From positions 124,001 to 188,000 of the forward strand of contig JAHLKI010000013.1 of the NCBI GenBank assembly GCA_025602905.1: a stretch of DNA of 64,000 nt. Reading direction: 5' to 3'. The translations under genes and the position numbers were made by a program. The DNA is from Phlyctochytrium arcticum. Taxonomy: Eukaryota; Chytridiomycota; Chytridiomycetes; Chytridiales; Chytridiaceae. The notes under the pieces are model-generated. The model was not told the origin of the DNA. It did no database searches and was given only the letters and a program-made list of their open reading frames with translations. Shown here piece after piece: positions 28,993 through 39,626 of the stretch (the stretch's first letter is position 1; every line of letters starts with the position of its first letter).

Positions 28993-31900
28993 TCAGAATA
29001 CTGGCTTGACGGCTTTCAACCCATTCAGAAGTAGAAGTGCACCAGCTTTGTCAATCGAGCCGCCTCGCTCTGTGCACTTGAGCGCCGTAACACCTGAGAA
29101 GTCATCAGTTACCGTCGTCCACTAGACATCTGCATCAGCACAACTTACAGCCAACACAGCCCTTTTCACAGGGGCACTTTTCCACAACTTGTGCCGCGCG
29201 TGCAACCAAGTCTGCGATGTGTTTGTAAGCTTTGCGCCCAAGGCCGCCTTTACCCCCCGCAGAATCATAGATAATAATCCTAGACAAGTGGCCAAACCCG
29301 ATAAGTGACACTGACGTGGAGACACTATTCTGAATAAGCTTCCTACCGTGGGGGTCTTGGCCGCGATGCGTCAGGATGTTTACATTCTGTCCGAATGTCT
29401 GTCTGACCCATGATGGGTATCATTACATAGGTTGGAATCAGAGACAGTATGGCGTGAGATGCGCCATGGATGCAGAACTCGATATTCAGGTCGCGCTGAC
29501 GCAGTAATTCAAGCGTATCCTCGGGAACTAATAACTCGTTGTAAACCGGATATACTTCCATGGGTTTGCAGCTGCCGGGAACTAACCATTGATCCAAAAG
29601 CCATGTCGAAATTTGACAAGGGGAATATTTTCCAATCCGTCCACAGCTTCCATTCGTTGCTTTGTGCGCGGGTTTATTTTAAAGTACCCAAAGACGGTGG
29701 TCACGACTAGTAAGTCGAAATTAAAAACCAGCCCCATATCCTGCTATTTTGTAGGTACTTACCCTGGATTTCGCCATAATATGCCATCACATTATGGGCG
29801 GTAATACCGTCCTCATTTTCTTTGACCAGTCGCGTTTCTGTAGTCTTTGTGGGATCGGCATTCGTAAAATCGCGCTGGACGGTGATGTAGTCTACAGAGG
29901 CTGGACGGACTTTTCCGACTTTTCTCTCGTGATCAACTTGGAATACGAGATACGTTGCTCCCTGATGTATAAAGACTGAACCTGGGAAAAAGCAAAGGAT
30001 ATTGTCATTAAATTCCCTTTTTACCCCACTCGACCGTACACAAGTACAAACCTTCGTAAAGTGTGAAGGGCACACGGGATTCTTCCAATTCCTCCAAAGT
30101 CCTGTGGGTGGTGACATCGACAATCTGATAACTCTCATCATCGATGCTGCGAATCGAGATTTGGCTCGCCGGGTGAGATTCATACTTTGCACCGGCAAAC
30201 CACACCTATCCCTTCATCAGACTTGCGAGTTCATATGCCCAAAGCAAAAACTCCGCGACAAACCTTGTGCATATCGTCGTATCGTAAATGTTTTTCGCAA
30301 AGATTTTCGAGAAAGTCGGCGTCACCAAAATATTCGCAATCCCGTGAAATGACTGCCGGCCATTCATATGCAGCACACTGTAGATGTGCCTCTACAATGA
30401 TTTCATTGTCCAATTCGACTCCAGACGCATCCAACGTTGACGAAAAGAGCTGCATGGGTTCTTTGACGTAGAATTGATCTACCGAGCTATCGCCCTCTGC
30501 AACCTATTTGATCCTTTAGAGACCAATGAAACGTATTTCTGCCCAAGTAGGCCTCACCAGTATAGACATTGAGTCCCGCTCACGTCGCCCCGCGCGACCC
30601 GACTGCTGCCGATAAGATGCAAGGTTGAATGGAAAACCCAAATGAATGACAGCGTCTTAATTGGTAACGTATCAATTCCAAAACGTTCTCCATTGGACAG
30701 CGTGTGCCTACCCAATGATCCAATGTCTACACCTAGCTCGAGGGCATTTGTGGCGATGATACCTAAGCCAATTATTAATCTCAAGTTTAGCACGGCGGAC
30801 GACCTTCCCAAACTCACAGAGCAAATCCCCGCGAAACATGCGTCGTTCAATATCTCGTCGGTCCTCTGGTGTGTATCCACCTCGATATGACATTGCCATA
30901 TCCACGTACTGCGGGGCTACGTCTCTCAACATTGCTTGCAGTTCTTTCAGCATGAGTTCACAAGCACGTCGATACTTTGAATCGCACGGTCAGACGGCCA
31001 AGTCACATAAAGCCAACAATCGGGACCTTACCCTTGCAAAACAGATGGTCCGCACCCCGTGAATCATTAAATAAGTCATCAGTTTGGCAGCCTCCTCGAC
31101 CGAGTTGACGCGTCCTTGACTTCGGACATTCTCATCTTTCCAAGGCGGGTTCCAAATCACATGAAGCTTTCGCCCGCGAGGAGCTCCATTGACTTCCACG
31201 GCCCGGACAGAGTCCTCGGGAAGGCCAAAAAATGAAGACATGATCTGTTTAACGAAACTGTAGCGTTATAGAGATATTGAACTGATGTAGTAAAGGTCAT
31301 TGACTACCAACCTCTGCAGGATTTGCAACCGTGGCAGAGCAAGATATAAACTGTACATTGTCATTTCCATAGAAATGGCAGAGTCGCCGCAGGCGGCGCA
31401 TAATCATTGCGCAGTGAGAACCAAACGTTCCCGAATAGTAATGCAGCTCTGAGAGGAAGAAAAGAACGAAAACACAGCTGTGAGAAAAAAAATGCATTGT
31501 GAAATAGATTTTTCGAACCGTAAGATGGGTACCATCAAGAATGACATATCGCAGCTTGGAAAGCCACACCTTCCACTTTTTGTGTCCAGGAAGAATCGAA
31601 ATATGGAGCATGTCTGGATTGGTAAATATGACGCTTGCCGTGTCACGGATGTTGTCTCGAACATTCCCTCGCAACGGAGTGTCCCCGTCATACGTATCGG
31701 CAGTGACCCATTGCAGGTGTTCAGTATAAGATAGAATTGAATGGAGGGCCCGCTTTTGATCCTGCGCGAGAGCCTAAAGATGATTGGGTCAGGCTTATGA
31801 TGGGTCGGGGTAACAAGCTGAATATTTTACATACTTTGGTGGGGAAAATGTAGATGGCACGCAGAGAAGAGTCCAGCTCTAATCCACGTAAAACGGGGAT

Positions 31901-33551
31901 TTGGTATATAAGTGATTTGCCACTGAAGCGTTCGGGTTATTGACGATCACATGCACGAGACTTTCAGGAACATCATACCTTGATGTTGCAGTGCTGACCA
32001 CCACATGATGCCCGTTACCAATATGGTTGATGGCATCGGATTGGTGTGTGTACAGTTCATCAATGCTGCTAGCACGCTTTAATGCTTGTTTGAGATCAGC
32101 AGATAGGGGTTCATCCAGCCTTCCACATTGCGGCGTATACGCTTCCTCCACATGGAGACATCCTTCCTCAATCTGATTTCGATAAAATGGATCTTGGCGA
32201 ATGTCGTCCACAAGACTTTGTAACGAAGATGGACGTTCTGGTAGTGTAGCTTTGGGTGTACTCTCACGCGAAGAAGCGAACGGCACTATAGAGGAATAGG
32301 GTATCGCTTTGGCAGCAAGACTCGTCAACTTGTCCATATATGATTCATTCTGGAAAGGAGAATTTGAGCAACAGTATGATCAAGTCTTTTCTGTTCCATA
32401 CATTCGTTAACGTCTCCTGCCAAAAATTCAGAAGATATTCTCGAAAGGCGCGTTGCCGGCGTTGTATTATAGTTGGCATCCGCTTGCCTGAAACGGATGG
32501 TTTGACCAGATCCTTCAAACTTATAAAATTGCGCCCCTCTTGGGCGTCCTTTTTGCTTTTTATCTTCCTGTTTCGAAGCAAACTCAGAAACGGGTAGATG
32601 ATGGATATAAAAAAATCACCCCACTACCTTCTACCAAACACTTGTACTGGTCGTGCATCTCTGAATTCAATCACCAAATCTATTTCTCGCCGAGTGTCAG
32701 GATTCTCTTTTAGTTCCTGAAGAGATCCATCTTCAAGCTCGTTGCTGTACGCGAAAAACAATCTGATGAGGGCTGGGGCAACCGCACACATCTGGGCTAA
32801 ATCTTGCTCGGTAAAATCACTGGGGTGATGTCAGAACAAGTTTTACCCCAAATGTTTCAGTTCCCAGTACCAACCTTCCATTTAACTGCTTCACGGATGA
32901 CTTGAGCATACGGAGAGTGCATACAACCTGGCGCTGCACAGTACAAAAACAGTGAATTGTGTTTAAACATCGGAACTTTTCATCCAGATTATGGAGTTCG
33001 GCCGGGAAATTCTCTGGAAACTCAATTGGAGAGGGGGGAGTGCCAGATTTGTTACGCTGGCGTCCAGATGACGATGAACCACTGGTAGCTTGGCTTGGAC
33101 CGCTTTGAATCAATGGTTCGTTACTGGGAAGGATAGCATCAGGAGCTGGAGATGTTCCTGGTGATAACTTCCGTGGTAGTTCAGACGAAGATGGTGGTGC
33201 AAAGGTGGTAGACACAGCAGACTGCACTGAGCACTTTGTGATATGGTTGTTAAAGCCACGATCAGTCTTGTATGTTTTTCCACACGAGCAGCTTTTCAAC
33301 GGAGAGTCAGGAGTTTGCGTCTTTCGCCGCTTAGCGCTGCTGCCATTGCCTTCTGTTTGCGTTTCCGGAATGGTCGTGCTCTGGACAATAGCTGCTTCCA
33401 ATTCGGTGGGTGTAACAGCTAGTAGCCTGCTGGCTTGGGACAACTCTGCCAATTCCTGTACTGGTAATAAGGGAATAGTTTTTGACTTGCGCTTGGGGGT
33501 GGTCGGACCAGGGTGCCTCCGGTCACGGATCGAGAAACCGTCGTCAGTCAT
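28993..33551 (-). CDS. HRQ1: Hrq1 (RecQ4-type) DNA helicase
   Basis: 3'-5' helicase for crosslink repair and telomere maintenance, fungal/plant counterpart of RecQ4. Eighteen exons on the complement: 28993..29093, 29149..29279, 29347..29527, 29587..29706, 29763..29981, 30052..30205, 30264..30503, 30558..30655, 30712..30762, 30818..30974, 31032..31244, 31312..31448, 31533..31773, 31835..31922, 31979..32349, 32402..32567, 32628..32819, 32875..33551. Joined, they give 1178 residues with no stop. Motifs: TATSSGKSLIYQIP (I, Walker A), VILDELHYYSGTFGSH (II), SCSATVANP (III), ATNALELGVDIGSLD and QQSGRAGRR (VI). The C-terminal DUF1998-type module has IHGASHAILSLIP, TECKH, IIIYDSAGGKGGLG and the zinc cluster CPCEKGCVGC...KC. 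An N-terminal C2HC finger (CSCGKTYKTDRGFNNHITKC) precedes the fungal Hrq1 N-domain. All 17 introns are 51-84 bp. Confidence 0.95.
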
Positions 33552-34482
33552 GAAGGTTAAAGATCCAACGAGACCTCAAAGTCGATTCCCAAGCGCCGTT
33601 CTGCTTTCGAGAAGTCTGTCGGGATTCGGGAAAAGACACTCGAGTTTGAAGATGCGAAATGTTCATAATGCCGATTCGGTACTAATTGGTTGTAGCGCAG
33701 CAGCGACACGCGCTGCGAAGCTGAGTTTGATCACGAAAAGCCTGGCGAAAGGCAGACAGAAAGGCAGTGAATATCTGGCAAACCACATCTTTTCCAGATA
33801 GCTTGCCATGTCTCGATCATCAATTGAATGACATTTACTTGGAAAAGCATCAGTTCATTTAAATTTCCTGGACTTGCGCAGGGAGTCGCGATAGAACGGG
33901 ATTCAGCTACTTTCGAAATGTGTGGGAACCACTCAGAAAAAAAGCATCATGATTGAATGATACGGGAAAATATGGCGACCTTGGTCCGTTGAACGATCCA
34001 ACCCCAATATACGTTCCACGGTACTCACTAGTATAGACGACAATGAGCGACCACATTTTTTTAAGAATCATTGATGTCCTGCACACTACGTGTACCCTGC
34101 ATTCATCCTGAAAAACACCAAATACCACTCCCCAAATAAAAACTTGTTCAGAAATAGATTTCATGTTTAATATTAATATTATTCTTATGATTGTTTTCAA
34201 CAATATCCTGTGTTTTTTAAGGGTATCGAAGGTGCTCCGGTGTCAAACCGTGAGGCAAAAGCGTAAACATCAGCAAGACAAGCTTATTGCTATTTTAAAG
34301 CGTTCTCTTTCGAATGGTGTCGCCGGGCGGGTTTAAGGGGGACAGGCAAACTGAAATACCTTACTGAATAGTTCCTACCGGCAAGTGCTGCATTCTTTCC
34401 ATCCCGACTCCAGGGATATCCAAGTCATGTCGTGCGGAAACTTTACGGCATGTCTACAAGATCCAATATATCAAAAGATTAT
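33552..34482. other. Divergent intergenic region, 931 bp
   Basis: Between HRQ1 and the seven-TM gene. It is AT-rich after 33900. No protein frame, RNA or repeat is recognised. The two genes start on opposite strands, so both promoters lie here. Confidence 0.4.
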
Positions 34483-35980
34483 CATGGTGAGGAGATTTTC
34501 AGACCTTTTTGAAAAATGAAGTGGACTCATAAATTGTTTTGTAGGACACGTTTGTCAATCCAGCCATCGCCAAAACGATGGCGGCAACGCAGGCTGCGAC
34601 ACAAAAGAAGGTCACAGATTTGGTTGCCGGTATGTCTCAATTTATATACCCAACTAAACCAATATCAAGAACCATTTGGGGGCTAATGCACATTCATGTT
34701 TTCTTCATGAACAGTCGCTTACGGGGGTCCCGGCATGCTGGTTGGCGTCTGTTGGCCAATGGCACTGACCGCATTCGCACTGGCAGTCTGGCGGTTGCGC
34801 GCCAATGCGAATGCCCGGTCCTGTTTACTGCTCATTGCCACCTTCTTTCAAGTTGCTGATATCGGAAACATGACCTACGGCCGGTCGGGGTTTTTATTCC
34901 CGTCAAGTTGCCACAAAATAATTTACGGTCGATTTTTTTCTTTATTCCCACAGAGTTAGCGCTCCCAGTGAGGTAAACCTGACCGTGACCCTTCAACTGG
35001 CCGTCGTCTTTGGTCAAGTCAAGCTGGCATTCCTGATTGTGGCGGCGGGATGGCGGTTCGGACAAGTCATCACCGATTCTCGTCAAAGGGCGAAATTGAC
35101 GTGGCTGATTGCAGCAATAATGGTATGAAGTTTGTGGGTGGGAGTTCGAGATGATGGCGGGGCTGCGTGCTAAAGCCTCTCATTGCAGGCATGCTGGTTA
35201 CCAGCTAATATGACAGTTGGAATTGTAGATGTCGCAAGAAGAGGGTGAGAACCGACAATTGTACTGACCACGAACGCATTGTATTGATCACACCAACCTT
35301 TTTCGACAAAAAGGCAAGCGTCTAAGCTTTTCTGGACGCTAGTGCTGGGATATCCCGTCACGTACATTGTTCCTGCAGCATTCCTGTTTACACGTCAGGT
35401 AAGCAAGCAAGAACTCCCCGTCAACTATTTCTGGATTGACTAACCTCTGATTACTCCACTTTAGCTCAGAAAGATTGAGGAGGGCGTTGCCGCTCACGCC
35501 TCTCGTGGTGGTGGTTCCCAGTCAGATCGTTCCCGAGTTTTATCCCAACTGCGCATTTCCAACAATGTCTTGGTCGGAATAACCGTCTTTTGCTCGCTTG
35601 CAATGACTGCGATTACGCAGTCACTAGACTGTGAGTTGATTGGAACAATGTTTTGCTTTCAGATTTACGGGTTCAACGTCTTCTAAAACTGTTTTGATCT
35701 AGCAATGACCAATCGATATGTTGTCCCATCGATTCTGTTCCTGGGATGTCTATGGCTGATGGCCGAAAGCAGTTTTGAAGTATTGAACGCTTGGCAAAAG
35801 TTGGTATTGCACGAAAACACGGTGGCGTCTCAGGATGGTACGGTGGTTCGACGCAAAACCAACAACGCATCCAGCGCTTCGCTTCCCCAATCCCCGCCAG
35901 TCCAGTATGGGACCCAGTCTACGCAAAATTTGCACGGGGGCAATTCACATTTGGGGCTACCGCCAAACAGAAAGTTTTGA
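34483..35980 (+). CDS. Seven-transmembrane protein, unknown family
   Basis: Exons 34483..34485, 34545..34629, 34715..34883, 34954..35122, 35189..35244, 35314..35398, 35465..35630 and 35703..35980 join in frame and give 336 residues. Seven hydrophobic helices are readable: GMLVGVCWPMALTAFALAV; CLLLIATFFQVADIGNMTYG; TLQLAVVFGQVKLAFLIVAA; WLIAAIMACWLPANMTVGIV; LFWTLVLGYPVTYIVPAAFL; NVLVGITVFCSLAMTAITQS; YVVPSILFLGCLWLMAESSF. A 30-residue N-tail, a Ser/Arg-rich third inner loop and a polar 55-residue C-tail give a receptor-like plan. TM7 has no Lys, so it is not a retinal-binding rhodopsin. Exon 1 would carry only ATG, directly followed by GTGAGG; translation could instead start at an ATG in exon 2. 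The donor after exon 3 (GTCGGG) is weak. I cannot assign a family. Confidence 0.7.
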
Positions 35981-36549
35981 ACTACGAATTGAAAGTTTTT
36001 CTTGCAATTACTGTGGGTCTCTGAGAAGTTTACATTATGGGACATTTTTTATAGACCGGCGAAGCTAGAGGCACTATTGCGCAGCAGCAATTTTGTCTTT
36101 GACTTTCTCCCACGCTCTCGAGCCGAAAATACCCGAATCCCTAATTTAGTTTACGACAGTTTCGCACTTTTTGGACATTCAAGCAATCTTTTTTTCATAA
36201 ATTATTTTGAATTGAAGAGTGGGTCCGAGTGTTTTGAATGGATCTCGCGATGGTTTAACTTAAAATTGCACACCGCTTTTATCACAACATTGTGGGTGGT
36301 CTCGGAAGGTCGAGTATAATGGACGCTCATAGAAAACAGGTCAAGATAGCATGCTTTGCTACTTGATATTTCACCTGTAGCTAGACCAGTTTCATCTTTT
36401 CTCGTAAGTCCTCAAGTTGGTTATATGCCCGTCCGTGCGTGGAGGGAGGCTCTCCTGGATAGATCAAACGCGGGCAGAGACGCAGAGACGGGAAATGGGC
36501 AAATCACGAAACAAAAGAATCTTGGGCGTTTTCGAAATGATGAGGGAAC

Positions 36550-36717
36550 TACTCGAGTATGATATCTTGCCATTCATTTGCGACATTATGATACATCGAT
36601 ACAGTTTGGATATTCTTCCGACAGAGTGATAAATGTTTGACTACTCGAGTACGTTACTCTTGACCATTTTTGTACTACGGTACAGACGATAGTTGATGCA
36701 TACTCGAGTACTCGAGT
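36550..36717. promoter_or_regulatory. Cluster of TACTCGAGTA palindromes
   Basis: Perfect 10-bp palindromes at 36550-36559, 36642-36651 and 36701-36710, with a half-overlapping further CTCGAG at 36711. CTCGAG is an E-box (CANNTG-related class bound by some bHLH factors), but the flanking TA..TA is also invariant. Function is unknown. Confidence 0.5.
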
Positions 36718-37787
36718 CATTGCGAGTAGCGCAATGGTTATTTGGAGTTGCACCAATGCCCGGTTAGAGTATAGTATTCTGCCCCACACACGATTTGTTT
36801 TCCATGAAGTTCTTTTGATAAATACTTCATGGGATGCTGACAGATGCGGATCCGCAGTGGAAGACCCGAGCTAAAAGAAAAGAATGGAAAGAGATGCCGG
36901 TGGACAGCCATGAATGTAGATTCAAGTAGATACCAGATATTCTCGTATAAGTGTACCTTCGCGATTATCTCCAGTTATGGACCTGACCGGGTCTTTGTTC
37001 GAAATCGCGTCCACGCAAAAGTGCGCTCCGAAACGAAACCGTGTTTCAAAAAATTCTAATCGCCATCTGACGCTCATATGGACAATCACTGCATGATCGA
37101 TAGCCAAGATGAAGAACATTAAGGTTCTATTACTAACTTGACTGAAGTCTAGGATTATGGATGTGTTCAGGTACTGTAGACGAAGTTACCTTGGATGTAC
37201 TGGCACGCAGGACTGACTATCTTGGATAAGCTTGAGTTTATTTGGCAGCGACTTTGGCTTGGATCCTGGAGATGAGATGTATCTTCAAAGCGTAGAATCT
37301 TGGCGCAACAGAATACGAACACCGTAAATTCCACCGTTCACGCAGTGAATCAGTGATAAGTATCCACGTATTGAGCCGCCGCGAAACTCTAATATAGAGT
37401 TGTACTCCCCAGCGTCGTAAGTTTAGTGAGGCCTCGCGCCGAATACGGGGGATACGATGCTCGAATTTTCCCCTCAACGTCTACAAAAATGCCAAAGGCT
37501 GGATATATCCGTTCGCGGCCATCCGCAGCACCCGGTGATACTGCGTTATCACCCGCTTATGGAAACCACGCCCTCACCGGCTCGCTCGTCGTCGTCGTCT
37601 GGGATCGGTGGGATCCACATCATCAGCCGTCGCTGCGCATTTCTGTTTCATCCAAGAACTTTTTAGCTTCAGCACAAACTCTAAAACTGCCGCACCTTCC
37701 CCAGGCTGGATATGATATAGACGTCGTCGTCGCCAGCTCCCCAAACATTCAGATCCAAACACAAACCTCATAATCCAAATATCAACG

Positions 37788-37795
37788 TTATATAG
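37788..37795 (+). promoter_or_regulatory. TATA-like box of the GH26-like gene
   Basis: TTATATAG lies about 40 bp upstream of the ATG at 37833. Confidence 0.4.
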
Positions 37796-37832
37796 AACAG
37801 TCAGATCTATTGTCAAAAGTCAGTCAACAAGG

Positions 37833-39260
37833 ATGCGATCCCTCATAATAGCAAGTCTCTGGGCTGCAGCGGCTGCCGCAACGACGGCACTTGTCTCGGC
37901 CAACCCGCTTGTCGACCTCGAAGCACGGCAGATCGGAGTGGCCAGTGGCCTCGCTCCGCTCGAGCCCGCCAGTGGAGTTCTGTTGTAAGTCTTTCCCTTT
38001 GTTTGTTTTTGCTTGGACACCGAGATCTCACCTTTGTTTATCTTGGATCTAAATAGTGGAGTGTGGTATAATGGCTTTTCTGGCTCAGACTCGCCCAAAC
38101 TCATCAACGAACGATTCAACCACAAGCCATTGAGCTTTTACCAGCAAAACATCAATATACCCGAAGATCTCGCTCTCGTCCCAAAAATGCTCGAACATTT
38201 GGAGGCCACCGAATCGGATGCTTTCTTGTACCTCACCGTCTACCCCATGACGGGATTCGGCAATGTCACAGAAGCAAAGATTGATGAATTAATTGTCCAT
38301 ATAAACGCTGGACTCAAACAAGGCCGGCGCTTCATGATCCGCTACGCCCCTGAAATGAATGGCTCCTGGTTTGTCTATGGACAACAGCCCGCCGCCTTCC
38401 TGGCATCTTGGAAGACCTTTGTGGATCGAGTCAGGAAAGGTGTCTCGGACAAGCGCAAAGTCGCCTTTCTATGGGCCCCCAATTCGTCCAACGGGTACCC
38501 GTTTCCCGGTGGATTATCCTCACCGACCAACAACTCAGTCGATGTCTCAACCCTCGACACCAACAAGGACGGAAAGTACGATTTTGGCGATGACCCTTAC
38601 AGCCCTTTCTATCCCGGTGACGAGTGGGTCGACTGGGTTGGACTGTCCATGTATCATTACGGAGCCCAGTACCCGTGGGTAGACAATGTCTTGCCCAAAC
38701 CAGGCGTCGTCGACGCCATGCTCGAAGCCGGCGGCAACATGTCGGCCTACAATTTTTACACCATGTTTTCTGGCAACGGCACCGGTCCCCGCGTCACCAC
38801 TCCCGTCTCCAAAGGCGGCAAACCCTTCATCATTGCCGAAAACGCCGCAACCTTCCATCTCGGCTTTCTCAAAAAGGATCAGGCTGAAACCCTCGCCCTG
38901 CCTCTCAACGCCGGCCCAGGCATGCTGGCCATCAAACAAGCCTGGTGGCGCCAAATCTTTGACAAACAATTTCTAGCCACCCACCCCAAAATCAAGGCCA
39001 TCTGCAACTTTGAATTCAAAAAACAGGAGGAAGAAACCCTCCGTGAGTTTCGCTCCATGGGCGATTACGAAACTCCCAATCCCGACACGGACGAAAACAA
39101 AGTCTTTAAAGCGTTTCGCGACGACTTGATTGCCATGGGAGATGTCCTGCGCTGGGCACATACCGGATCGGCAAATTCGGCGACCGCCGGCGGTCCCCTT
39201 TCTTGCTCAATTCTCGCTCTGGTCCTCGGTTTGGTCTCCATTGCCACCGGCCTGATTTAG
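37833..39260 (+). CDS. Secreted GH26-like glycoside hydrolase, GPI-anchored
   Basis: Probable beta-mannan-active or related glycanase. Exons 37833..37984 and 38057..39260 give 451 residues. Residues 1-25 are a signal peptide (MRSLIIASLWAAAAAATTAL). The (beta/alpha)8 fold shows the GH26-type acid/base Glu in IRYAPEMNGSWFVYGQQP, then RKVAFLWAPN, DWVGLSMYHYG and a candidate nucleophile Glu in KPFIIAENAATFH. A DTNKDGKYDFGDD loop looks like an EF-hand-type calcium loop inserted before YSPFYPGDEWVDW. The protein ends with a Ser/Ala/Gly spacer and a hydrophobic segment (LSCSILALVLGLVSIATGLI), the pattern of a GPI-attachment signal, so it is probably on the cell surface or wall. Substrate cannot be told from sequence alone. 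Confidence 0.82.
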
Positions 39261-39407
39261 AAATGTTCCCTCTCATTGCACTCTTTTGGTTGATCCAAGA
39301 CTGTCACTCTCACCCTTCATATTCTATATTTTTCTTTTCTGTAACTTGACGTTCAACGCAGAATAGCTTTTTTCTCTGCGTGTACATATATAAACTTTAC
39401 TTTTTGG

Positions 39408-39413
39408 AATAAA
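39408..39413 (+). terminator. AATAAA poly(A) signal of the GH26-like gene
   Basis: A hexamer about 150 nt after the stop codon, within the 366-bp convergent gap before the F-box gene. The rest of the gap is AT-rich with nothing recognisable. Confidence 0.5.
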
Positions 39414-39626
39414 TTTGAATTTCCGCTTCTTCAAACCATATTATCCATACAGTGTTATCTTGGAATAGTTCACTCGAGGCGAACGATCGACTAAAGAAAA
39501 ATTCACATGGTTATCAAAGTTACAAATAAGTAGAGAAGGGTTATACGCCAACTATGCATGATACGCCGGAATTAAAAATATAAATCAAGAAAGAATCTAA
39601 GTTACACCACCATAAGTAAACTACAT

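Larger units (their letters stand above)
35981..37832. other. Intergenic, about 1.85 kb, with repeated palindromes
   Basis: The largest gene-free stretch in the window. Three perfect copies of TACTCGAGTA lie at 36550, 36642 and 36701 within 160 bp, the last followed by an overlapping second CTCGAG. No protein frame of note occurs on either strand. The right part is the GH26-like gene promoter, with TTATATAG at 37788-37795, about 40 bp before the start codon. Confidence 0.5.

Noticed and set aside
34483..35980. Microbial rhodopsin
   Set aside because: Seven helices are present but TM7 has no Lys for retinal attachment and no carboxylate pair in TM3.
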